Of a DNA stretch of 64,000 nucleotides, positions 13,547 to 26,600 are shown piece after piece. Within the stretch, counting starts at the first letter, position 1, and each line of letters starts with the position of its first letter. The notes under the pieces were generated by a model, which was not told where the DNA came from, did not search any database, and was given only the letters and a program-made list of their open reading frames with translations. A program made the position numbers and the translations under genes. Source of the DNA: Patiria pectinifera (lineage: Eukaryota > Echinodermata > Asteroidea > Valvatida > Asterinidae); contig CM057133.1 of NCBI GenBank assembly GCA_029964075.1, forward strand, positions 13,044,699 through 13,108,698. Reading direction: 5' to 3'.

Positions 13547-16500
13547 TGAAGAAGTTTGGATTTTTTTTGAGGGGGGGGGGGCACTGTGCATATATGATAA
13601 TTTCATCACATCTAGGCCTACATGTCAAACAAAAACTCTGTCATGTTCACCACAGGGTTTTTATGCAGAAAACCATCATACACTGTAACTGATGCCATAA
13701 TAATTCATGTGCTGTCCACGTTCATGTCCCTGTGTAAGCAGCATGAGTCCCAGTATGCATATTCTCATGGTAAATGTACTTATGGTGAGTACTTTTTTTT
13801 ATAATATTTGTTGGAGACAACAGGGTGAGTATAGCCAAAATTTGCCCTGTGTCAACATGCTATCTCTTAGTTAATGCATTCCTAATTTATCTAAATCTGT
13901 CTTTCAGCATACCTTTAACAACCGCATTATTTCCATAGAGATCTAATTAATCCTGGCGATGCTTAAGGAACTGTTCAATTCAACTCTCAACACATTCATC
14001 AAGGTCATGATAATTTTCTGCCTGAAAATTGTTCTTGGTGAAAGCCCCATTCAAGTTCTGTATCTGTGATCAGTTCACAAAACTAGAGTACAATGTAATT
14101 TTGTATGATTGACACATGTACAAATGTAGGTCTATTTGAAAAATTGTCAGATGTGTGCAGAACTAAATTGTGATTCAGCGCCTCTGCAATTTTGAATAGT
14201 AGATTTGAAGGCAATCTAACATTGGTGTACATGGGTACATACTACATGTGCATAGCCCTGTGCAGCATTAAAATACATGCACATGGACATGGTCCTCCAC
14301 TTTTCTGTATTTGTCTATTTTTCCGACAACAGATCGATGGACCCAAATATGAACAATTCAAGTCTGCAGTATTTGCTTGCCCTCAAAAACCCCTCCGAGA
14401 TACGGAAAGGAGATAACAGTTGAAGAGGAGGGCACGAGGTAATCCTTTTATCGTCCTAAACCGCCGGTTCCCGGCCCGACCGGTGCCCATACTTTATAAT
14501 CATCTCCCCAGTATTGACGGAGTGCTTGACACCGATATTTACAGGTCTCTCGGTAGTACACCAAAGTACACACATTCCCAGGCTTTGACAGAGTGTATTA
14601 TGGCCAGACACCCATGATGCAAATCTGCTCCCATTTTTTCTGTTTTTTCAAGTTGATTTTTTTCTTTCTTTTTTCCAGTCAAAGCAGGCCGTAGAGCCCT
14701 CGCAACGCCTTACTAAAGCCTCCACCCTGTTTGCACCTTTGCTTCATCTTTCAACGCAGATCAAACAGGGGGGATTATAGGATGGAATTTTCCAAACAAC
14801 TGAACGTGACTCTGGAATTTTTTTTCGTCAGTCTCTCTCTCCTCCCAGACTAAAGGTCACTCGCGACATATGAAACTTCCTTTTGTTTACAAATTTCTAA
14901 TTACCAATTTTCCAACAACAAAAAAATCAGTCAGTTGCTGAAAGATTACAAAAAACTAACGAACCCTATCCCGCTTGATAACTGTACTGGGACTCAATTA
15001 CGATAGTTGTTCTATATTTAATCAAAATGTAAACAGTTTGAACACACTTAAAATGTAAACAGTTTTAAAACGCTTACCAAAATAAGAACTGAGTTTTTTT
15101 TACGATACCTTTATCACTCACTGCCCCTTGATGTGTACACGTCAGTTAAAACAAGTACCCTCTAAAACCAAACGGAAAGTCACCTAATCAAATATTTTTT
15201 CCCCAAGAAAGCCACCCAACGTTAAAGCAGCATTGTAGTTCCCACTAGGGGAACCAGTGTCATTCAGGCTACCGGGACAAAGCACCCCAACACAATGGCA
15301 TGTCAAAACTTCCGTTTGGTGACAAGAGAATAAAAAAACAATTATTGATTTTGGTAGTTTGCTGAAAATCTTAACATCTTAACTGGGCCCAGTCAATGGG
15401 GGAGGGTCTTTGTTAGGCGGCTCAGAGGTATTAGGAATACTTTAAACATCAGGCGAAAATTCCTACGAGTAAGGTGGGAGGCAACAAGTTGAAGACAGAT
15501 TTATAAATGGAGCACTGACTTTTTCTGTTCAGAAAGGCTTGATATTTCCTCAACGAATTCCCCCCCCCCCTCCCCGCCCACCGAATACCCACTTTCTTTT
15601 TTAAGGTGAAAATGACAAGCAACAGTATTTTGTCCCCAAGTATTTCATACTTATTGAATTTACTGAGCAATATTTTAAAGTTGGGCCCAGGTGCGCACTG
15701 TAATTGTCCCTGTACAACCACTCGCACACATTCCAAACAGTCTAATTTGATTGTTAACTCTCCCCAGAACCCCCCCCCCCTTCAATGCCAATAATTTATT
15801 GGCCAGGCATAAATCACAGCTTTTAACAAGCACCATGAATTACCGGTCTCGTCTGTGTACATATGGGACCCCTTGGACCCAAGCAGCCACCTCTGTGGGG
15901 ACAGAACCAGAGGCTGGTGTGCCTGAAGTATCTTTGAACTTACTAATATTTGACGGCAGGCCAGCCAGGTTTTAAATCAAAAACAGGGGGCGGGAGTTGT
16001 GGGAATCAGATTCGATGAAATTGCGGTTTTATTACAGGCCAAGTTGTACAAACAACACTGGTCCAAGAACAACCGAGTGAAATTGATAGCTTCGTGAAAT
16101 TGTGGGAAACATGTTGCAACATGTACAATGTACACATACCTACATGTACTGTATGTAATGTATTTGTACAATGCATTCTGGCCTATGATGTTTTCAACTG
16201 AACTTTGAAGGTAAGGGTCCATGCAAAAAATATACAGTTTCTCAGGCTTTGAGTTTTAACAGGTGTCTCCAAGAAGAATGAAACGTTTACCTTTTGCCTA
16301 ATTAGTAGAAAAGCATTCTTTTTGAAATACAAGTAAGCTGGGTTTTACTTTTAGGAATATTGCTTTTAGTTTTAGGAAGTTGTTATCTGTACCACACTCA
16401 CATGCAAGAAAGGTAAGGACTTTATAACTATCACCATGGAGGAATTCCTTCCTCCATGTTAGCACATTGGAGCATGGCTTGCTGCTTGCAGATCACTGTG

Positions 16501-19500
16501 AAGTTGTGTTTCAATTTCATCCAGTGGAAAAAGGTAGCACAGTTATTTGGCATACTTTTCAACAAGTGGGGGAGCAAGCAATTTCCCCTTCCTCCCCCAA
16601 CACTTCTGTCGTCTATGGTTACCAAGAACATTACCCTTGATGAAAATCTTTAATTAAAGGAGTAACATTTCAAGGTGCTCACAGCAGTTCAAGATTATTG
16701 TGCACCAGCACCGCACACATCCAACATTCCATGACCCCTCAGTTCAAGACCTGATATGAGGAAACTAAATCACCCGTGACCTCTCCCTAGCATCCCCTCG
16801 CCCCAGCAGTAAAATTGGGACATCAAAACAGGCCTCCGGGGTTCCTCGAGTTTTCCTGCCGATCCCAAGAGAGAAACTGAGAGAGAGCGGGGACTTAAAG
16901 TAAGCCCCAATTTACAGCTGGGGAATCCGTTAGTGTGAATGGCTGTAAATTGGGGTTTGGGACCTTTTGGCTTGTCGTGGTCCACCTTGGAAATGATTGC
17001 AAGATGGGGGTGGGGGGGGGGGGGGGGAGAGGGGATGGGTATAGTGATGCCTTTTGGCCTGAATCTGGAGGCTATTGGTAGGCAAACCTGCACTATACCA
17101 GACAAACTGGGCTGAAAGAATGGTGCGCATGTCCCACTACCTGAAGGATTTAGACTTGACTTGGACTTGGAAAGAGATAGCTCAGATTGTGAGGATTGAG
17201 CATGTCAATTGCATGTTCGGGCACAAACTACAGGTAGCCATAGTTCGACTATTTTAAACTTAACTCAAAGGAAGGATGGTAGGACCATGGAGAGTATTAG
17301 CTCCATGGTTGGACTACTCTAAGTCATAGATTTGGAACCGGACCACTAGGCACAAGGTTCCTGTACAGTGATTAATCTTTTGAGAATTTGGGAAGGTTCA
17401 TGGCGAAAATGAAAGAGAAGATAGGTTCAGTGTGAAGGGTAAAAAAAAACTTGCAATTTTAAAGTCCTGAGACTTGGCAAGAAAACGGGCTCAGTTACTT
17501 GAACTGCCCTGGATCCCATTCTTCCCATGACTGGAAGTTTTGGGAAGATAGGTGGGTGAGTTATCGGAATCGAAGAGTTCCAAAAATATTTTGGATTACA
17601 AAGTAACTGGATATGACAATGCTGGAAAAATAATTTCCTTTGTTGAAGTGAATTATAGGGTGGAGAATACATGATCTCTTTATCATGAAAAATAAACAAA
17701 AAATTATCAGTAAAATGTATTTTGTCTGTACAGCCCACGTACATCCAGGATGAATTTTTTTTCACATCATTTCGTTTCCAGCTAGCCAGCTATCTTCATC
17801 AAGATTTATCATAACATTTGTTTTCTATAATTTTCTGGGGATGGGCACATTGTAAAATAATGTATATTTTTTTTAATTCAATGTGCAATTGTGTAAATGA
17901 TTTGGTATGTTTTCAAAAAAATACCAAATGTGGTGTCTGAACATTCTGTTGCATGTTTGTACACGTGAACCAGTTTTGAGTGACGTGACAGCTCAAAAGG
18001 CTTTTAGTCCAAACATTATAAATGTTGACTCATAGGGAAAGCAAATTGTGAAGTGAATTGAGCATCATTTGATGTGATATTTATTGCCAGTTGAAAGGTG
18101 TTCAACTGTTCGCTGAGCAATAACTGTCACGACATGACAAATTCACCTTTTTCTTCCACTTTCACACCGAGTATAAAGCAGCTTTATGTGTTTTAAAAGA
18201 AAATTGAATAAACCAGCAGAGAGCATGTTAAAACAAAAACCTGTGGTAAGGAGGTACCTGCAAAATGTAATTTTGGCTGGTAACCACAAATTGTCCGTGA
18301 CAGGGTTTATAAGAGCTCAGCGAATAAACCTGAAAAAGCATTTCTCAAAACATATACATTCATCATCTAATGATGGTCAAGAAAATTTAAATACTAGGAG
18401 TTTTGGATCATTTCTCTGAATCACTGAGTAGATGGTTTATTGGCTCTGTCACAGACTTCACACTTCCTTTCAGAACGCAGGAGTTGCCCAAAAGGCTTGT
18501 GCCTTAAAACTGCTCGGCACAGCTTCACACTTTGGAAATTTCGAGGAAAAAATTCTAGACCTCAAAACCTGGCATTGCCTTAGTTTGTAAATCAGGATTG
18601 TCCTTCATCTTCTGCTCTTAGGATATTTAAACACTGATTCAATTCCCTTTCCCTTCCACAGGTCGTCCTTCCTGTGCAAGATGATCCACCCTAGCTGTGT
18701 GCATTGGCACCCATGACAGTGATGCCCAATTAATGGTTCCCCTACTTCACCCCCCCCCCCACCCCCACCCCTAGGATCCCTGTCTGCCAGACACCCAGAG
18801 GCCAACAAGAAGTGGCGCTGAGCCCCATCTGATCCTAGTTTACTGGGGCCTATGTAGAATTTGTCACTAATTGGGTTATCATTGGATCCCTAACTGAGGT
18901 CAGAAGTGTCTGATCCTTTTTTTTACAGTGTGTAGCACCAGAAGTACAAAACTCCATAATTTGTTTTGTTTCAGATTGTTTAGTGTTTACCCAACGAATC
19001 CATAAATCCATGAAGACCTCAGATGGTTAGGGAGGGTGCAGGGAGTAACAGGCAGGGCGGTTTTGGGCAGTGTAAGCCTCATTAAACCTTATATGAGGCA
19101 TACCTTTCCAAAACGCGATATATCCATTTGAAAAAAATAGTGACAAATGAACACTGTTGTAAGCTTTAAAGAATAAAAACAATATAACAGCTGTTTCTAC
19201 AGTTTTTTGCTTTACTGTATTCTTAAATTGTGCTGAACTGTACAACAATGACTTTGTCTAGCCAGGAGAGGAAATAAACTTTTGACATACTCTACATATT
19301 GAGTTCAGGTCCAAAAGCATCCCTTTAATTTTGGTCTTCAGCGACAGGTCCAAAGATCTTTCCACTTTCTTAGATAATTTTCTGGACTGAGAAATCCCTG
19401 ATACAGCAAAAGACATAAACCCCATTTCATCGATGAAAGATGTCGCATTTCAAATACAATTTCTAGACAGTAAAAACGTAAATCCACAACTTTTCACATC

Positions 19501-20040
19501 ACAAAAGCAATAATGCGACATACTGTACGTCATGTACAATATTAGTACATGTAGTGATCTTGGGGTTAATTTTCTCCCTGAAGAAAAATCTCAAAATGAT
19601 GTCCTCAAAAAGAAACCTGAAGACCTCTGAAGTCACGTTTTCCTTCACTGGTTTAGTCATTCTGTGACTGGCACTCATTTTAAGCTGAATGTACATACAT
19701 GTATGTACACCATCCACCTGAAGAAATTAAGTTAGGACTACAAGATTTGAAGGGAAGGATTCAATTAGGCCATCCAGACTAATGTTGTCAAATAGCAATT
19801 ACCTCCAGGATAAGAGATGACGAGCTAAGGGGGTGGAGGGCAGGGGAAGAAGGTCGTCTTCATTCAGAGCAAAACATTTCCGAAGAGGATACAAGATCAG
19901 ATTTGGTACAATAAAACCCACTTCCAACAGCACATTTGGCTTCAATAGGGCTAGCGTTTTAAGGATGCTCTTTCAAGAAAATGTTGCAGCACTACGGGTG
20001 TGCGTGACCATAGAACATGACGAATTGGGGGACCTCAAAC

Positions 20041-20095
20041 ATGGGGCAAGGTAGCTCATTTGGTGGAATGCTGGTAAAGGAGTTCCTGCATGCAG
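20041..20095 (+). mobile_element. Possible tRNA-derived SINE head (fragment)
   Basis: GGGGCAAGGTAGCTCATTTGG at about 20041-20061 resembles a tRNA 5' arm with a Pol III A box (TAGCTCATTTGG). No matching B box was found 30-40 bases downstream, so this is neither a tRNA gene nor an intact SINE. It may be a chance match. Confidence 0.25.
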
Positions 20096-23000
20096 CTGCA
20101 CGGCCATATAGTCACTCTTTTTAATCTTTTCTTTAACTGTTAAAAAGAGAACTCAGCCAGACTTCGATGGGAGTTACATTGGGAGGGATACCGGTATATA
20201 CCGGTAGAACCGTAGAAGTGAGGCAACAATTACGCCCCTCTTCTTTCGTAACCACGCCCTCTCCCTTTTTTAACCATTCCAGCCAATATTGTGCATAATT
20301 GTAAATAAACTACCAGTACAGACACTTTCAACAGGTTTGAACTTCAACGGGGTTCGCCAGTCACAACAGTATTCATATCTCCCAGTATGCGCTCCGTCTG
20401 TCAGCATATTGGCATATAAAAAACATCATAATTGTAATCATCAACAGTAGGGGCGCATACTTCATGTACTGTTGAGTGATCGGGACCAGCTGGAGTGCAG
20501 TGTTTTAGTGCTGGCTGGCTGGCACCAATGGCAGGCACCAGGCCAGGCATTTAAAACGAACCGAGGGGTAATGTCCTATCCTCCGATCCTAACAGAAGAA
20601 AAAGATTGACCACTGCAGGGGATGGAATGGAAGCAAATTAAACTCCCTGGTCCCATCTGGATGTAATGAGGAGGATTCCACTTTTGCATTCTGGCACGCT
20701 CCATTTAGCTAAAAAAAAAAAAAAAAAAAAGGAGGGCCATGCAAAGTTTGAAATCGGAGAAGCGAATTCATCATCACAGAAAGTTGAAAGATTTAACATC
20801 TGGGCTCAGAGTGATAGTATTTAAAAAATGAAAACAGTTAACCTTAAACAAAATTGTCCGGGGTGAAGCTGGAACATCAAGGGATGCCAGATATTTCGAG
20901 TCAATAACCCAACAAAGGGGGTATACCAGCTACCTACATGGTCCGATGATTCTAAAAAATATCAAATCTTGAATTTTGTCTTAAAGTTAAATGTCATGTA
21001 AGCAGATCATATTTTTGCTGGCTTTCAAATTCTCAACCATGCATCTAACAAGTAGCTAAAAAAGAAGGAAATTCCTTCTTTATACGGTGCTTTCAATTTT
21101 TGATGGGACAGGCCTTAAGTGTGAAGCACACAAAAAACAAAAACAAAACTAGAGGAAATCGGCTGATCTGAGGAAAGATTGCATGCCTAAAATTTGCATG
21201 GTCAAAAATGTACTGCCCACTAGACATCATCATTCAACATTATTTTTAGGATATTTTTCTGATACCCAAATATTTTGGATCAAAAGCCTAATCCACAGGG
21301 ATTAACCTTGTCACGTCAGATTTGGCAGTCCCTCCCTCTGAAGTGAGCAAGTTGTTGCAGTAAAAAAAAAAATTGCGTGACAGGCTACTGACAAACAGGT
21401 CGAGCACAAAACCAAGAAAATTAAATTCTTGTTGCCGTTTTGACCCTACTGGTACATGTTCAACCTTGACTCAAAAATAGTACAGATCGCCCCCCCCCCT
21501 TTTTTTTGTAATGGATGGCTTAGAGGGAACAAGCAGACAGCATGACATTGTTCAACCAAGTGCCAACTTCACACCTCGCTAAGAATGGTCTTGTGACAAT
21601 CAGCATTGGAATTCAACTGCTACAAATTGCAGGAAAAAAATGCCTCCACGCAGACAAAAAGGCATTGATCAATGCTGTTTAAGTTGGAAAGATTAACAGT
21701 GTATACGAAGACTACGTGTATCCATTAAAAAAAACCTACACGTTCGTACCTGAGTTAAGTACACACCACTACATTTTGTCTGACTAAATTTTCACGACAG
21801 TCTACGAAATTAGAGACCCACATTGTACTGGTGTAAATTACAACTAGGGCTGTGCATCGGAACTGGTTTATACCCTGGTACCCGACTCCTGATGTCAGGA
21901 AACAGTTCCAGATTATAGGATCGGGTACCCGTAGCCAACTTTACAAATTATATAGTTACTTCTCAGACAATGAAAAAGAAAGGTTTTGAATGCCATTTGA
22001 GGAAATTTCAAAATGAAAACCAGGCTATATTGAAAATCAAAACAGAGTTCACGTTTCTGCACGTTTTAATGTACAACAGATGACGCTCGCGAAAGTTGCC
22101 GTTTACACTGTAAAGCTATAAAGCCCTCTTTCAAATATTCCAGTACATGAACACGTACTATCAATGTGGTGCATACCTACCCGGTACAAACATGTTCATG
22201 CCTACAACTGTAGCCTAGTTTGGTTGAAAAGTTGTTGACAAAACCCTACTTCTCAAAAGCAGTTCATGTAACAAGTTCATGTGCACTTCTTGCCTCAAAC
22301 AACAACTTCATTCCCCTCATCAAAGGCCCTTTAAAAAAAAGTTGGGCCTCCCAACCTCCAGTCGAAATATTTCCCGGAGCGGAAACGACATCATGGTAAC
22401 AGAAATGGCAGTGAAAGAACAATTTTTGGTTCTCTATAAACAGGTGGGCCTCCCAATCTCAGTAATTGATAGCTCTATTGACCAAAAAAATGAATGTGGT
22501 TTCCCTCAAACACGTCAGGGTTAGTTCAATTTAAAACCCAGGAAGCCCACGACTTTCCCACAGACAACTGACTTCTCCCCTTTTGGAACAAAAGCTGGGG
22601 GAAATATCGACCGTTGAATGGCGTCAACTGAGCGTGACGCATCGGCTCTCGATAGAAGCCGCCGATCAAAAGGAAAATGGAAAAATGAAAAAGCCGGTAA
22701 TATATTTTCTTCGTTGACTGAATTAATAAGCAATTTCGGCCCGGCTGATGGTAACAAGATAAAAAATGACAGCAAGATTAATACGGCCTGATGGGGGTTT
22801 TCTGTCAGGTCAGCACGTCCTAGGGGCACTTCCTGGCCAAGTTCTTGTGGGACTGGTTGATATATACCGAAAGCCCTCGCGCGGGCAATACATCTTCGAT
22901 GACCTTTTTATTTTGCGAAAAGTTTCCCTGAAACTCTACTGACACGGCTCATGTTTTTTTGGAAATTTCAAGGACGATTCCTCTTGCTATCCGCACTAGG

Positions 23001-23615
23001 CCATGACTGTGAACTACATGTGTATCCCAATGGGAATGCTTTCACTTTTACCCATGACGCAATGCACACAATACTAGGATTTGTACCAAATCCTGCTTTC
23101 TACACTGCCATCTTTCACAAAAACCACAGTTTGTTCATTTGGCAGAAACTGTTAAAACTTGAGCAGAAAGAATCAGAAAAACAATTCCAATTCCCATTAT
23201 CCTACCGGTATAAGCACGATAAATTTCCATCTGTGCTTGCATTCCCCCATTTCCCTTGCGCATTACTCAAACTCAAATTAAACACAGGAAAAAAACTCAG
23301 CATGGTACAAAAGACAACCTGTTTCTCCCAGCAGCTGCAATGCTGATTTTCCTGAACTACTGCTGATCAACTTTGAAGCGGTCAAAGGTTTCCCTAATGC
23401 CCCCAACCCCACACATTTTTCTCTCCCCTATATGAACACTGAAGCCTTGTTCCTGCAGCAAATGCTTGATCCCTTTTTGTCTCTACTTGGGATACCACAT
23501 TTTTCAGAGTTTGGAAAAGGAGGGGGAGGGGGCGCGGTCATGAAATCTAAAAGGCCTTTCAGACTGGCCCCATGCGAATTAAAGGTGCAAATGTACATGT
23601 AATTTGTTTACTCAC

Positions 23616-23687
23616 AGTCTGAAGAGGGATTCCATATTTGAAAAGACCAGCTCCGGCAGGCTTCGTAGCTGATTTCCATCCAGTCTC
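23616..23687 (-). CDS. slit: Slit coding exon 4: LRR3 (72 nt)
   Basis: Exactly 72 nt between a TTGCCAG acceptor and a GTGAGT donor, about 11 kb downstream of LRR2. It encodes RLDGNQLRSLPELVFSNM and then ESLFRL, matching LRR3 of Slit in its L-PELLF-type core. This is the last Slit exon I can recognise in the window. I looked on the minus strand left of here for an LRR4 exon and did not find a convincing one. Confidence 0.86.
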
Positions 23688-26600
23688 CTGGCAACAAAAA
23701 TTAAATGAAATCTCATCACGAGTTGTTGAAAATAAACAAGGCAGGTAGCACACCTTCTACTTGCAAACTGATCCTGTAATTCAGTAGAGCATTTTGCAGA
23801 AATTATTAGGAAATCAAGCAGCATGGATTCAATTTTTATCCATTTCTATCCAATCGGCCTATCAGAACATTTCCCCGCTTGCCTGTAACTGTCAGCCTAT
23901 TTAATTTAATTAAGTTGTCTATATTTTTGAACTTTAGCAGTTTGTTGTTGACCAGAAGATATTGTCTAGCCGGGACGTACAAGTACATGCATCTTCTCAT
24001 GAGGGGGTGTTTTAAGTTCCTACCGAACTACATGGTGTGGAAGACTCCAAAAGGACAGAAGGTTTCACAACTTCAACCTTATTTGTAGAGGGTTGTAAGG
24101 AACACAAGTTCTTGGAGTAAACAGGAATTTTGACATGGTGTGACGGATTTTGATAATGATTGGAGGGAATTTTGGTTTTTGAAAACAAATTAAGGGTGGG
24201 GAGTACAATGTAACTTATTCACGCAAAAAAGTCCTCTTCGTGTTCCGAACTTTCTCACACCCTTTCTTTTGCAGTTTCCTCTTCCCCGGAACACCCTTTT
24301 AATGTAATGATCCCCTTTTAAAAGCCCACAACAAGCTAATCTGCGTTCCCATGCTCTTGCTTACTTTTATCGTTAATATTCAGGGCACGCCGGCTTTGGA
24401 GGGGGAGGGAAGTGAGGCTTTGAGGGCGCTTGTCCCCATAACCTCTTCTCCGGAACCCCTTTCAGAATCTGGGTCAGGGGAAATTTCAGATATTTAAACA
24501 GGCCCTCCTGCACACAATATCCACGTCCACCACACCTGTCCGTCTTCCCGGGCGCACAAAAGCGCTGCGTCGGGGATGAAAAACAAAACCCCGCGTCTGA
24601 AATATTTGCAGGCTCAATAGGGAGCGCACCGGTGAGGGGAGAACGCGTACCGGTGCATTGTGCCTGGCCAGATCGCAAACAGGGTCAGGGCTACCACGCC
24701 ACAAAAACCTGGAAACTGTTAAACATGCACTTTAGATGTTAACAATGATTGGCCTTTGATGGGAGTCTTGTACTTACATGTGTACTAACCCCAATTCGGG
24801 CTCCCAGTGCGGACCGTAATATAACTCCTGATTGTCAATAAAGTGGGGCAAGTAATCGTTGGCATCAGGAGAATTACAAGACCACAGTCGCACAATGGGG
24901 CCAATGCAGTACCCCAAATTCAAAGCTTCAGCTCTCTCTTTTTTAGTCCGGCCACCCCTCCCATTCTTTCATTTTGTGCGCCTGTGTTTGTATCTGGGTC
25001 AGTGTGGAGTAGGACTTGTGAGAAATTTGGGCTAAAAATCTGAAGGGGGGGGAGAGGAATGAACAATCAAAATGATGAATAGATTGAAGATCTTTATCTT
25101 CAGGTTCATCAAAGTCAAGGGTCTAGTTGATGGTGACAGATTTCAAATTTCCTGAATCATAAATGGGTTTGACAATTCGTACATGTCCTTCAGGATCTGC
25201 ATCATTACTTTTTTTGAAACGAGACCTGGAAAACCTCATTAATCTTACTTGTAACTCCTTATCAGATGATGTCTACTTTTGCAAGTCTATATGTAATTTA
25301 TAATATTACCGTGTAAACTGCGTAAAACTAAAATTAACAGACTCCAAGTTCAACAAGGCACATTAAGTGTACACGTAGCATTTTGGCTAGCAACAATCTT
25401 GAATCCGCCGATGTGTTAAACTCTGTACAGTGTTGCACTATGCTTAAATCTTTACTTTGTACTTCACCAAAATTGGGGCATGAACAGTCTATGTCTACAG
25501 CTGTGAATCCGTCACACAGTAAAACCTGGGTGGGGATTTTTGTGGACTCAGGGCACCCTAGATAGGGATAATGCAAGCCCGCCAACGTCTCGAGAGGTCT
25601 TTGGCAAGATTCCCAGTTGTCTGACATTTATACTTGGCGCCACCCAAAAAATTATTCATTGAGCAAACTTAAATACATACATGCACATGTACATATCTCT
25701 TCTTATCCCACAAATGTAGACAAGAGCATTTCGCCTTTTCACACTAGAGCCTCTATCCCCAGGGCGAGTTCGCCCCTGGGCCACCACAGGGTGACTACGT
25801 TGCAGACTTGATTCCCACAAACCATGTTTATATGTACTGTATATCACCCCGATTTTGCCCCAGAAATTTGCAGCAAGGTTTCACACTCGAAGTCTTTAAC
25901 CCACGGCAACTCTGTATAAAAACACTGCAAGGTCTTCATTACCAAATTCAGATATTTGTTAAAACATCCAACGTCCGACCAAATTTCAAGTGTGAATCGT
26001 GGCTTTTTTTGACCCTGCGTTACCCCGGAGCCACCCACCAAGATTGTGTCTAGTGTGAAAAGGCCTTTTGAGGGATGTGTAGATGTACGAGTGCATAATG
26101 CCAGTGAAAATGGCACACCGATCAGATTTCAGTAGAGTCTTGAACTTAAGAGGTTGTGGTTTGATATTGAAGTCAGAACGACAATCTGAATTCCAGAAAA
26201 CTGGGACATACTTGTTGTAGCCCATTCAAAAAAGTAGCACAATCGCTTTCTTAGGAGACCTACTCGTATTAAGCTTGCACTAAAAAAAGGGTGTCGCGCT
26301 TTAGGCTGCTTTGACTCACCCACTGATCTTCCAATAAATAAAAAATTGGCAAATTCGTTAGGCGTAATGAACATTTGTCAAATTGTAAAGCCTTTAAAAT
26401 TGGCTTGTACACATGCTGCTGAACCTCTGATCCAGCAGCCTTCCTCCCCCAAAAAGCCACCAGTTTCAAAAGAAACTGCCCCGCGTCAGGTCTAAGCGGG
26501 TCAGTCCTCTCAAAAGAGAACTCCCGAAAAAATCTGGTTTCATCCCGAGGCCAAAGGATTAGTTTTACACCGGGGTCCCGCAGAACCATCATTAAGAAGC

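Larger units (their letters stand above)
1..23615 (-). other. Inferred Slit intron 4 (5' part), no recognised exon
   Basis: No coding exon that I can support lies in these 23.6 kb; the open frames are short and lack family motifs. By inference this is the intron after the LRR3 exon, or the intron plus exons I failed to see. It holds a 109-bp tandem repeat (13224-13546), a degenerate triplicated repeat (8290-8400), many homopolymer runs (poly-C near 783-807, poly-G near 17012-17028, poly-A near 20711-20730) and a few balanced-composition islands that look like regulatory candidates (about 9840-9990 and 22560-22830). Confidence 0.5.

Noticed and set aside
13210-13628. Three overlapping minus-strand frames with CLSVFTVCLSLLSLF repeats
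   Set aside because: Shadow frames of the 109-bp tandem repeat; all three are the same sequence repeated.
22951-23346. 131-codon plus-strand open frame
   Set aside because: No recognisable motif, a composition typical of AT-rich intron, and no splice or start context that supports it. It lies opposite a Slit intron.
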